Source: Anniella stebbinsi (lineage: Eukaryota > Chordata > Lepidosauria > Squamata > Anniellidae). From it: a DNA stretch of 64,000 bases. The DNA is taken from positions 76,209,763-76,273,762 of the forward strand of contig JARDYH010000007.1 in the NCBI GenBank assembly GCA_029215795.1, written 5' to 3'. Each line of letters opens with the position of its first letter. Position 1 is the stretch's first letter. The position numbers and the translations under genes were made by a program. The notes below the pieces were generated by a model. The model did no database searches. It was not told the origin of the DNA and saw only the letters and a program-made list of their open reading frames with translations. Below are positions 1 through 13,100 of this stretch, piece after piece.

Positions 1-545
1 CATCCCCTCTTTGCCTTTCAATATGGAGTATGACATAGTGTACGTTTCCACTTCCCAAAAGACTCAGGTTGATGCCCAGATTGGACAAAGCAAGACCAGG
101 CGGGATTTGCAAGCTGCCCGAGCAGTGCTGTACGGCATTCAAGGCACAAGCGCCATGTTCCTCTCGGCTAGTTCTGGTATCCAGGTAATGTTCTTCAATG
201 ACGGTGGCACCCATGGAAATCTCAGATACGACCCCTTCTTCATGGCAATTCCTGATATCTCTAGCTATTGCCAGGCCTACTACATCTACGGGCACGACCA
301 ATTTGAGAACTATGCATTGATCATTGCCAAATCTTCAGAGACGTCTGGGATCAACTTGGATAAGAGACCGCTGCATGGTCTCCAGTGGAATCTGGTTGCT
401 GGCACGGAATATTCCTGGACTTCCCACAGCTTAGGTCAAGGGTCTACTGTTCACACAATAGAACATCCCACTTCCCCCTTTGGGCTGCTGAGTGTTGGAA
501 TTGGAAATGAGAAAGCTTATGGCTCACCTGCTGTTTGTGCAAATG
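1..545 (+). CDS. FCGBP: Gene A exon A1 (partial): IgGFc-binding N-terminal domain
   Basis: The reading frame is open to the left edge (first full codon at base 2), so the 5' part of the exon is missing. About 181 residues align with the second part of gene B's N-terminal exon: YDIVYV against YDLAYV, GIQVMFF against [17 protein letters not shown] against FDPFFINIPD, and GTEYSW in both. This is the family-defining domain of FCGBP. The donor is at 546 (AAATG|GTAAAA), phase 1, matching gene B. Apparent coding beyond 545 is intron read-through. Confidence 0.87.
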
Positions 546-1684
546 GTAAAATGGGATTCCTTGTTCTCTTCTTCCCCACCTTTTATACCATCTATTCTTC
601 TTTCATCCTTTTACCAGTCTCATAAATCTCACTGCACTGCAATGCACTGCAACAATCCTGATGAATGCCAGTTGCTAGTGAACAATAGCAGGGTAGGGCT
701 ATTACATGTATGGCCTTCCTATGGCCTTTTTCAGAGGCACCTCATTGGAAAGACAATACCAGACTGGTTGGACTTCATATTTCATCATTAGAACTCCAGA
801 AATGATTGCTGTAGGTGGCTGAGGATCATTTCACATATCTCATTTTAGGTGTACATTTCAATACCCTAAAAACCTCCCTGAAAGGTTGGCTGAATATCCT
901 AATCAATGTGGGATGGGTCATGGGGGCTGCTGCTGCTGCTAGGGAAAGGACAGGTTGAAGAGATCTTCCTTCCATGAACTTCCTTGGGTTAACTTTTCTT
1001 AGAATTCAAGCTTGATTGGGGTGATTCCCCCCTTCCCCTAGCAGCCCTGCACTCCATCCCCATTTTTGGAAAGCCCTCTGACCCTCTAGAAAGGCTTTTT
1101 AGGGTGCAAGTGACTGTATGGGGGATGAGGTGGGCAAGACATTTTCCTTCCATGAACTTCATTCCATTAATTTATCTTAGGATCGAAGCCATTATCTATC
1201 ATGCCTACTCAATATTACTTTGTTCTGTTTTCCTTTCACAGATCCCTGCAAAATACTCCAGTGCCGGACAAAAGAAACATGTGAAGTGGAGAATGGCCAA
1301 GCACACTGCATCCATGAGTACATGGGGACTTGTCAAGGTTCCACAGCTGAGTTCTTCAAGACTTTTGATGGTCTCTTGATGGCCTTCCAAGACTCTTGCA
1401 CTTACACCATTGCAAAGTACTGTGGCAGTGATCCCAAGCTTGTACCTTTCACAGTTGAAGAGAAGAACAGCAACGTGGACCGACAAGACTCCTCCAAGCT
1501 CCAGCTAACCCACATCAAGGTGTACGGTCACAGCATCACTATTAACAAAGGAGAAGGTGCCCAAATCATGGTAGGAATGTAGGTTCTCTAGTTTGCAGTA
1601 TTTCATTCGTAATCAAAGGGAGGGTAAAATAAAAGAAGGGGATTGGGAGTGGTGAAAAATTTGCATAATAATTGGGGGAAAGTC

Positions 1685-1724
<40 letters not shown>

Positions 1725-3774
1725 TTGTTCCACCTTTACACCAAGGAGCTTAGGGTGGCATACATGGTTCCCCATTATCACAACAACTCTGTGAGGTAGA
1801 TTAGACTAAGAGAGAGAGACAAAGAGAGACAGAGAGGCCCAAAGCCACCCAGTGAGCTTTGTGGCTGAATGGGGATCTGAAAACAGGTCTCTCCAGTCCT
1901 GATCAGAGACTCTAATCACACTATTCCCGGGAATGATGTGTTACGTGATCCAACAAATAGTTCTAGAGGTCTCATGGTACAAAGAGAGAAGGTCAAGTAG
2001 AGTCCAGGGATTAGAAGTGCTCAAACCCAATGACTATTTTCAATGTTAATTAATAATTATAATTAAAATAACAATTATTAATGGAGCACCTCAAAACATG
2101 CACAGAGTATTTTTCACTTGCCGCCATGAAACTGTAGACAAAGTCCTCACATTTTTTTACCAGGGAGAAGCATTTCTATGTTTCAGGGCATCTCTCCCAG
2201 GCTGATTGGTACCTCTTTTTAAAGATGTTAACCAATGGCAATCATTGGTTGCTTACTGTAGGCACAAGCAGTGCCAGAAAGATCTGCCATGTGTCATTTC
2301 TCCCTACTTTCTCTTCTTAGTTGAATGGTGAGGTGACCAGCATCCCTGCAACACTGGATGGTGGGAAAATCAAAGTCTCCAACATCAATGAACAGCTTGC
2401 CATGGAAACAGACTTTGGCCTTAAGGTGACATATGACAGCAACTGGGCTATAGTAGTGACTCTCCCGAGTAGCTACTTTGGAGCCACCTGTGGGCTCTGT
2501 GGGAATTTCAATGAGGAGCCAGAAGATGATTTGACCCATCTTAATGGCACCCGGATCTCCTCCATCATAGAATGGGCCAGCAGCTGGAAAGTCAACGATC
2601 AGGACCCTGCTTGCTCTGATTCCTGCCAAGGAAACTGCATGGTCTGTGATGAGAAGAAGAAGCAACTGTATGGCAGTGAACAGTATTGTGGGATCATCAG
2701 CAAAGTTTCAACAGGACCCTTTGGAGTATGTCATTCCACCATGAGCCCCACCAACTACTTCAGTGATTGTGTCAATGGAATGTGTCTAAACGGCGGAGAC
2801 AACCGTGTGCTGTGCCAACTGGTGGAGGCATATGCCACTGCCTGCAAAGAACAGGGCATCGCCATTGATGAGTGGAAAATGATGTCTGGTTGCGGACAAG
2901 TTCAACTTGAGGACAGGACAAATGAGACCTCTGCTGAAGGCATTGGCACTGAAGGAAATATTCAGCCCTCAGCTGGTGAGTATAACAATACCACTACATG
3001 CACAAAATTATGTCCTGATGGCTATGTGCTACTTCCAGTAACTAAGGTAGTAAGCCTATATACACCTGTTGCTGGGGAACATGGGTAGGGGGTGCTGTTG
3101 CTTGTGGGTTCCTCATCAACAGCTGGTTGGCCACTGTGCGAACAGAGTGCTGGACTAGATGGACCCTTGGTCTGATCCAGCATGGCTCTTCTCATGTTCT
3201 TATGTTCTTAGACGAGGAGACAATGCCAGTGTAGGGTTGGGTAAGGTTGAATTCTAAGGCAACAGAGGCAAGAAAGAGTTGCAGGAAGAGCTGAGGGAGG
3301 GAGACTCCTTAGAGGAGGAGAAGGCAGAAAGTAGGTCAGGATCTACTTGTAGATCTCTGGATGATTTGCAATAGATAGAAAGGATTTCCAGCGCCCAATG
3401 GCTTCACAATGACAAAAACAAAAGAGGCCCTTTTTCTACCAAGTTGGGCTACTAATATCAAGAAAGCTTGGGGGAAACAGGACTAGACTTACACATGAAA
3501 AGATTCATGTGCAGGCTTCAGTTCTGGTACTGGAAACAAATGCCTGGGCTGAGCATGTGGTCAGAGGCACCTTGTTCCTCAATTCTGTGTGTGCCTTTCT
3601 GAGCCACCTGGCTCCGGTTGGTGGACCTTGGGGTTCTTGTGAAGAAAAAAGCAAACCAGGCAAGCCTAAAGTCTACCCACCTATGCCTTAGTGTAGAGGT
3701 GGAGGCCCTGCAGCCCTTGGCCTAATTTCATGCCTTGATCTCATGCGGCCCACAAAGAGAGGTGGGAGAGAGGT

Positions 3775-3820
<46 letters not shown>

Positions 3821-6754
3821 ATTTGGGCAGAAAGGTAACATGAGAGCAAACACACTTTGGGCTCTTATCCCACCCACTGCTGGTATGAGAACTTTGATAT
3901 ATTAACCCAGAAGGACTGCAGCCTCAAAAGAAAAAAGGTCCCTCACCCCTTCCTAAGGCAACTCGTGTCTGTAGTGAAGCTAAAGATGTTGAAGAAATCA
4001 ACAATGGAAATGAGTTTAGAATTCTATGAATCCAAAATGTGGATTGTTACAGTGGACCAACTTCTTCTGAGTCACACAAATTCCATGGAATTGTGGGCAT
4101 TTATTTATTTATTTGGGGTGGGGATGTACACCAGAGCACATTAGCTCTAAGGCACGTGGAACAAAATTTTCATATAACCCTAAAAAAATACGGACTCTGC
4201 CAATGAGAGGATTATGGAATGAAAGATGCCTGACAACCTACAAAACACAACTAGAAGAGATTTAACAAAAAACTGCATTCTCCTAGGTTGAAGGACATAG
4301 TTTTCCTTTCTTGTACTACCACATTGTACAGCCTGCTCCCCATGGAAAGGCACTATCTCTGTGACTGCTCTTGATCTCCAGAAGGCAGGCAGAGCTACTT
4401 TACAAATGTTTCAACCCATCTTTTGAAGCAGGTTCATCAGCAGGTGCATTTTGTATTAGTGTCCCATGGTATCAACGATTCCCTACTGTGGCTACTTATG
4501 AATCTGTAGGACCACTTGAGCCCTCTTTATTGTTTTCTTATGGTCCCATGTTCTTCCTCTTTTGGTTGCTAAAACTGGCTGTGAGTGCCGCGCACTCGTC
4601 AGTCTCTTTAGGCAATAACATACAAAGCGATAATCTAGGATGTTTGCCTAATGAATCTCTGAGTAAACCAAATGGTTTATAATAGGGTGACCAGATAAAA
4701 TCCAGGTCAGGGCTCATGTAACTTTAACAGTTGTAGAGAAAAGGGAATTTCAGCCAGTGTCATTTGTATGCAATTAGTCCCTGGTGAAATTCCCTCTTCA
4801 TCACAACAGTTAAAGGTGCAGGCACTAGAGCGACCATATACAAAAGAAGGCAGGGCCCCTGAGACTTTACCTGTTGTGATGAAGAGGGAATTTCACCAGG
4901 AAGTAATGGCATACAAATGACACTGGCTGAAATTTCCTTTTCCCTATAACTGTTAAAGTTACAGGAGCCCTGACCTGAATTTTATCTGGTCAGCCTAGTT
5001 TATAACATCTAATCCGTTCTTACACCTCTCCTGCCCTCCTCCAATAGACCATACCTGCCCTGACAACAGCCACTATGAGGCCTGTGGAACTGCCTGCCCA
5101 GCTACGTGCTATGATCCATCAGCTCCCTCCACCTGCAAAAAGCCCTGTGTGGAATCCTGTCAATGCAATGATGGTTATGTTCTCAATGACAAGCAATGCA
5201 TCCCTGCCAAGAACTGTGTCTGCGTCTACAAAGGCCTCCAGTACAAGCCAGGGGAGGAGTTCTGGGATGATGAGAACTGCCAGTCCCATTGCAAATGTGA
5301 CCCCAGTCTGGGCAGTGTGAATTGTCAGAAGGCCAGCTGCAAAGCCAGTGAGAAATGTGCCATGGTGAACGGTGTGCGCCGCTGCAAGGGAACGACATAC
5401 TCCACTTGCATAGGGACGGGAGACCCTCACTACACCACCTTTGATGGAAGGAAGTACGATTTTCAAGGTACCTGCATTTATCAGATGGCAGGGCTCTGCT
5501 CCGATGATCCCACCCTCACCCCATTTTTGGTCAAGGTGGAGAACAACAACCGGGGCAGTAAGGCGGTGTCCTTCACCAAGGTGGTGACCCTGGAGGTCTA
5601 CAACATGATCATCAGCCTGAGCCAAGAGTATCCACGCAAGATTCAGGTACAAGAGTGCAGATGGATGGGAACTTTAAATTAGGGGAACTGCAGATTGTCC
5701 AGAATCAAGTATTTGTGAGACGACCAACTGTGAAGCTTTGAGCCTCCAGCCCATTTGCTTCTCAGGGCTGTACCATACCATATTTTCCCATTCACTGAAA
5801 TAAATTGGCATATAGGATAAAGTGTGCATTTTCTATGGTACGAAGGGTGGTTGCTTGTATCCATTGCCTAATGAGTATAAGATAAAACCATAGAATCATA
5901 GAATGGTAGAGTTGGAAGGGGCCTATCAGGCCATCAAGCCCAACCCCCTGCTCAATGCAAGCATCAATCATAAAGCATACCTGACAGATGGCTGTCCAGT
6001 TGCCTCTTGAATGCCTCTAATGTGGGAGAGCCCACGACCTCCCCAGATAATTGGTTCCATTGTCGTACTGCTCTAACAGGAAGTTTTTCTGATGTCTAGC
6101 TGGAATGTGGCTTCCTAAGCCTATTATTCCTGCACTCTTGGATAATCGAGAAGAGATCCTGACCCTCCTCTGTGCGACAACCTTTCAATTATTTCAAGAG
6201 TGCTATCATGTCTTTCCAGGCATAAAAGAATGTGTGCTTTTACTTAGATGGCAACTGGTCTTAGTGCAGCAGGGAACATGACATATTAAGGGTGTTTCCA
6301 GATGAGGCTTTTATAGCACTATTGCCTTGCCTCATTCACAGAATTATACAAGGGGTCCAGGCAATGTCATTTCCCCCTTGTAATCTTCCCTTGCTTTCCT
6401 ACCCCTCATTCATCTTTTTTTTTCCTTACTGCTGAAAATCCGTTGAGTAAAAAAAACAAATACAGAATTGTTGCACAAAGCTCTAGGATTGTTTACTCCA
6501 AGAGCCCTACATCTGGAGGCACCGAAAATACCTCCGGGGTCATGATCATTCCATTCTTTGTGCTGAACCTCCCATGCTGCTACTTTGCTTGCCATGGGAA
6601 ACCATGAGTTTGAAAATGAAAGGATACTAGTTTGGGTAGGGGAGGAAGAGTCATATTACAGAACTCATTTATGGGGAGAATTTTGCCTCTTTCCAATTAT
6701 CCTCTCTCTCTCTCTCTCTCTCTCCCCTCTTGGCTGTTTCCCCCTTGTTTCATT

Positions 6755-6806
<52 letters not shown>

Positions 6807-6838
6807 AGTACAATTTTTGGTTGCAGAAAGGCAGGAGA

Positions 6839-6903
<65 letters not shown>

Positions 6904-9900
6904 CCTGCCTTTCTGCCACCAAAAATGGTACTTTTGTGTCCGTCTGGACGTGTTTTCTTCTTTGACCTTGATCTACTACCATCAACCTCCTTCTCTTTTG
7001 CCTCTCCCCCTCTAGTGTTTACTCCTCATCTGTTGCTCTTCACAGGCTATATTTGCAGACAACAATTTCATCTTCTCTCCTACATGGGGTTACAGTTCTT
7101 CTAATGCCAGATCAACTATGCCTTTGATCAGTTATGGGTTTTCTGTATTACAGATGGATGAGAAATTCACCTTGTTGAAGGGTTTTTTAAATGGTTTTAC
7201 CTGATCCATATTTGGTCTGTCTTTACTGAAATTTATGTGTAATTTACTCATTTCTTCCTCTTCTTCTTCTTCTTCTTCTTCTTCTTCTTCTTCTTCTTCT
7301 TCCTCCTCCTCCTCCTCCTCCTCCTCCTCCTTTTAGAATGTTGTAATGTTTGAAACTGTCTTTAAAGTATGTCGTTGTACTTATATTTAATTTTATTTTT
7401 AGTTTTTGTTTCATTATAACTTACAATAAAAAATAATTAAAAATGCCTCTACCCAATCAACATCTCCCATTACACTTGGCTAATGAGAAACAGGACCAAT
7501 TCCTCATTTCCTAAATTCATTGCAAAACCCTTGATGGTCTCTTCCATTTGTTCTCCAGGTCAATGGAGTCTTTGTGGACCTGCCGTTCTCCTATGAAAAT
7601 AAACTGAAGGTCTACATCAGTGGAGTCCATGGCTTCATCAAGACAGACTTTGACCTGAGAGTCAGCTTTGACTGGTACAGCTATGCCAGGGTCATTATTC
7701 CTGAATCTTATGCCAATGCTATCTGTGGACTCTGCGGCAACGCCAATCAGGATCCCAGTGATGACTTCGCCATGAAGGATGGAACGGAGACAACCAATGA
7801 AATCCAATTTGCAGATAGCTGGAAGTTGAAGGAGGTCCCGGGGTGCTCAGCAGGATGTACTACTGACTGTCCAGTATGCAGTGAGACAGAGAAACAAACC
7901 TTCAAAGGGGACCAGTTTTGTGGGGTCCTCATCAGAAAGTATGGGCCATTCAAACAGTGCCATGAGGCTATTGACCCAACCCCTTACTTTGATGACTGTG
8001 TCTTTGACACCTGCCAATACAAGGGCCACCGTGATGCTCTCTGTGGTGCCATTAGTGCCTACGTGACAGCCTGCCAAGCTCAGGCCATCCAAATTGGGAA
8101 ATGGAGATCACCCTCCTTCTGCAGTAAGTGTTATCTTCTATACCTTTATCTGGCCATGTGCCTTTCCATGAACACAAGCCGCTAGGAATATACGAAAAAT
8201 TCATTTCTGCTCACAACACATGCAGCCCCAAATGCTAGCCAGAGTATGAGAACATGTCTGCCAAAAATGTCTGCAAATTACTAAACAGATGTTGAGTTCA
8301 ATTTGTGCAATGTACCTGGTTCGATTTCCACAAATTTCCAATTGTGTGCAAATTTTAAAACCAGCCCTGCTTTAGCCTATGCAGAAAATATGCAGAAATT
8401 TGGAGACTTTTGCGGAACTTTCCTATTCGATAGCGATTTGATTTGCACAATTTTCCCAGTCATGCAAAATGAGCAGTGATCGCAAATGCGAACATAAGTG
8501 GAGCACGAGGTGAGTGGCAAGCTGATGTTTGGAGAATCTTGGGGAGCTCAAACATTGCTCATTTGCCCATCCCTACAAGCCACTGAGCACTCGACCCTGA
8601 AATCATGCATGCCAGCACAAGGCACAGAATCATACTGAGAGTGGATGCTCATTCAGTATCCCTCACTGAAAATGCCATTTGAGCAAAGATCATCGTAACT
8701 TTTGTGACCTTCCAGAGCTTGCAGTCTGCTCCTGCTCTCTTCCTGAGTGAACATTGCCTCCCCAGAATACTTTGCTATTATTCCCAGCATGCCTTGCTAC
8801 TAGGCCTAGTGCTGTTTCTTTGCACTCTACAGAGTACTGTTGTACTAGCATATTGAAGAGCTGGAACACAATGCATTGCTCTTACTCATTTGTTCTATTC
8901 CAGTCATGCAACCCCATGCCCCTTCCATAACGAAGGCCATAGGAACCCTATTGACGTATCACTCATCTCTGATTAATGTTCCCATCCCTCCCATATCGTG
9001 TTACAGAGAGCCAGTGTGGTGTAGTGGTTAGAGCGTTGGACTGGGACTTGGGAAATCTGGGTTTCTAGTCCCCACTCAGACTTTGGACGAGTCACTGACT
9101 TTCAGCCTAGCCTACCTCACAGGGTTGTTGTGAGGGTAAAATGGAGAAGACTATGTAAGCCCCCTTGGGTTCCTTGCAAGAGAAAAAAGTGGAATATAAA
9201 TGTAATAAATAAATAAGTAAATGGGCACTAGAGCTTATAGGGAACTGCCCAAAAGCCTATCCTTTCTGATAACTAATATTGATCAGAATATTCCATTATT
9301 GCTTGGAATATAATACCTATACTAGATGCATTGTGACTGTTAAATTAAAGAACAATTATTCTTCTCTCTCATTCTTTCCTCCCAGGCACTCCCTGTCCAC
9401 GTAATTCCCATTACGAACTCTGTGGAAATGGCTGCCCTGCCACTTGTCACAATCTCTCACCTCCAGAAACGTGCAATGCTCCATGTGTAGAAGGCTGTTT
9501 TTGTGACTCTGGATTCATCCTCAGTGGGGATCAATGTGTCCCTCTTGCCGAGTGCGGCTGTGTGCACCGGGGCAGATACTACAAGAAGGGAGAGGAATTC
9601 TATCCCAGCACTACTTGCCAGGAGAAATGCCAGTGCCTAGACAACCGAACCATTGAGTGCCAAACGTTCTCCTGTGGATCTCAGGCAGTGTGCAGGGTGG
9701 AGAATGGTGTACAAGGCTGCCACCCTGTGGGTTATGGAACAACAGTGTTGGGTGCCCCCCATCATATTTCCTTTGATGGACAAAGTTTCGATTTCCATGG
9801 CTCTTGCACTTACACCTTAGCCAAAGTTTGCAGTGAGGATCCTCGGGTAGTGAAGTTTTCTGTGTTGGTGGAGAATGAGAAACGTGAGGACGGGCGTTTA

Positions 9901-10070
9901 CCCATAATCCGAAAAGTTGTGGTCTCTGTTCATGAATACTCTGTGGTCCTTGAAAGGGGAATGAAGTGGAAGGCTATGGTATGTTCTTATTACACTAGTA
10001 TGACTGAATGGCAATTGTTGGTGTTGATCACTGGTGTGAAAAAATCTCATATGTGTTTACATTCATTTAT

Positions 10071-10101
<31 letters not shown>

Positions 10102-13100
10102 ACCACAAGTGAACCCCCTCCCCAAATCATATTCTGTGTTGCTTATACAGGTGGATGGAGAACATTATACTTTGCCAATGAATACAGTTGATGGGAAACT
10201 CTGGATCACTCAAGAGGGGAACAATATTATTGTCCATTCATCCTTTGGCCTCACGGTCCTCTATGATACTTCCTCATACGTCCGTGTGTCTGTCCCCAGC
10301 ACCTACCAGGGACATATGTGTGGTCTGGGTGGCAACTTCAATGGTGATAGGAGTGACGACTTCATGCTACCTGATGGAAAACTCGCTCAAAATGTGGATG
10401 AGTTTGGGGTCTCCTGGAAGGTCCCTATGGATGGTGTTGTTTGCTCCGATGGCTGTGGTGAGACATGCCCCATCTGCGGCACAGCCCAGACTCTGCCATA
10501 CAAGGCTGAGAGCTCTTGTGGGATGATTCAGTCCAAATCAGGCCCATTCAAAGATTGTCACCAGTTGGTGAACCCTGCTGACTACTTGAGACATTGTCTG
10601 TATGACATGTGTGCAGCCAACGGATCAGGAGAAACCCTCTGTCGTAGCCTTCAAGCTTATGCAGCTGCATGCCAACTGGCTGGAGCCAAGACTCAGGCTT
10701 GGAGAACGACCTCCTTCTGTCGTAAGTTTGCAGATTAATTTGCAGCCCCTTGTGCTTGCCTATAATTAGGGCTATCCATAACTGGGAAATCCAGTCCTTC
10801 ATGGGCTGGATGGAGTTCTGTGATAGGCCCAACTCAGTTTGCATTTGTGGGCCTAGCTGTGCATTTCCCCTGAACTCCAGGAACTCTGCATTGTGTTTGT
10901 GTGTCAAGCCATAATTTGCTCAAATAGAGAACTGCACATTTTGTGGCCACAAATCATGTGAATTACAGCTGCAATCTGTGCACATTAGTTTAAAAAAGGT
11001 TGATTAAAGGGGGGACACGATAAAATGTTTATATCATACGTGGTATGGAAAAAAGTGGATAGAGAGATGTTTCTCTTTCTCTCTCATCCAAGGAAAGTGA
11101 TTGGCCATAGATTCAGGACAGACAGAAGGTGAACTTCTTCAAGGGAACGTTATTAACATGTGGAGTTTGTTGCCACAAGATATGATGGCCACTAGCTATG
11201 ATGGCTTTAAAAGAAGATTAGACAAATGCATGAGATATAAGCCTAATCATGGCTACTAGTCATGATGGCTATATGCCTTGAAATATCACTGCTGGAAATA
11301 ACCTAGGGAGAGGGCTATTGTCCTTCATGTCCTTTTTGTGGGCTTCCTAGGGGCATCTGGTTGTCCACTGTGAGATAGATGGACCACTGGTCTAATGCAG
11401 CAAGGTTTTTCTTAGGTTCTTAAATATCTATCTGACCTGTATCTAAAACCAATCCATTTACTATGATCTATAAAGAGTACTTTCGGTATCTCATTTATGG
11501 GCTGCACCCCAGATCTTCACAACAACCCAATGAGCAAGGTTGGGCTACGAGAAACTGCTTCACGTTCATGCAATGTGTTGCATGACTGAGCAGGGATTTG
11601 ATCCTAGATCTCCCCCACCTTAGCCTGACACTCTAACTACTATGCCACACTGATTGTCTATGAATGAGAGAATGTTCGCTTCTATGCATCTGATAAATGC
11701 ACAGGAGCCTTCTCAGTGTAGGGCTGTGAGAAGCCAGAGGACTCTTAGGATAGGCAAAGCAGATCTCTGGATGTGTCTTGAGTAGAGACCATTTAATTCC
11801 ATTCTCATTTTCTACATATTGCGTCGCTCCTTTCAGCCCTCTCCTGCCCAACTAACAGCCATTACGAGGTGTGCACCCGAACCTGCGATTTTACATGTGC
11901 CGCCTTGTCTGCTCCACCTCAGTGCACGGAAAGCTGCTTTGAAGGCTGCCAATGCAACCATGGCTACATGTTTGATGGAGAAGAATGTGTGTCCATGGAC
12001 AAGTGCGGCTGTGCTTATGATGGACGCTACATCAAGGTTGGTGCTCATTCATGGAGCAGATGGTTTGGTGTTCACCTGAAATGCTGTGATCATGAAAGAG
12101 CTTGAACAAAACTTGACCTAGAGATATTTATTGTTGCAATGGTGCAGTTATTGATGTGTGTGCTGTGTATCAGCCTTCTTTGGATCTGATATGCTGTATT
12201 TGACAAGGCAGCACAGCTGAAATTAGTTTTATGCTGAATGTTCATCCATTTTATGACTAATCTAGTCGCTTTGAGGCCCCTGATGTATTCCCTGAAAAAA
12301 AAATATCCCTACTGCTGGAAATGCTCACCTTTTCTTATGATTGCCCACAGCCATTCCTGCCCACCACCACCATTTGCAACTGCCTTGATGGCATTTAGGG
12401 TTTTTTCCCCCAATTCATCCCAGCCAATCAGGGATCACACAAAGACTGTAGCCAATTAGATTTGGTTATATGTCAGTGTTACTGACATCAAACAAAGTTG
12501 ATTTCAAGTGAGCATCAAGGATCAGCAATATTTGCAGTTTTCTTACCCCTGCCAACAATATTTTGTAGGAGAGTTCTGATTTCAATAGAAAAAAGAAATA
12601 TTTTCATTTGATTCAATTCTACGGTTCCCTTCAACGCATTATCTCCTCTGAGCCTTATAGTGCAATACTATGCATATCATCTCAGAAGACAGTGCTATTG
12701 GGTTCAACGGAATTTCTTCCCAGGTAAGTAAGAACATAAGAATCCTTGATCAGGCCAAGGGCTTTCTCTTCACACAGTGGCCATCCAGCTGCCAACAGGA
12801 AACCCACAAGCAGGGCATGAATGCAACTGCACCCTCTTGCCCATGCTCCTCAGCAACTGGTGTACATAGGCATGCTGCCTCTGATACAGGAGGTAGCACA
12901 TAGCCATTGGACTAGTGGCCATTGATAGCCTTCCCCTCCAGGAAAAGCTCCAGCAATAGCACTGCAGCATTAATGACTTGACCTCTGATGTCTACAAGTT
13001 GATTTTTAATTGAGTTCTCTTTTGTTTCTCTTGGATTTCTTTCCAGGCTAGAGAGAGCATCCTCTCCAATGACTGCTCAGAGAAATGCACTTGTCACCCC

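Noticed and set aside
1242..1570. Gene A as a pseudogene because of its degenerate unit 1
   Set aside because: All ten exons are open with good splice sites, and phases join without a shift; only particular motifs are changed.
5119..5652. Long open frames on the strand opposite to exons (for example here, 30155-30703, 50537-51025 and 63114-63605)
   Set aside because: They are antisense shadows of FCGBP exons with no recognisable domain.
6585..7104. Open frames rich in YI and LS repeats
   Set aside because: Translations of (AT)n and (ATCT)n microsatellites.
9004..9080. A tRNA gene
   Set aside because: The A and B boxes belong to a tRNA-derived SINE head; no acceptor stem or cloverleaf, and the SINE body and tail follow.
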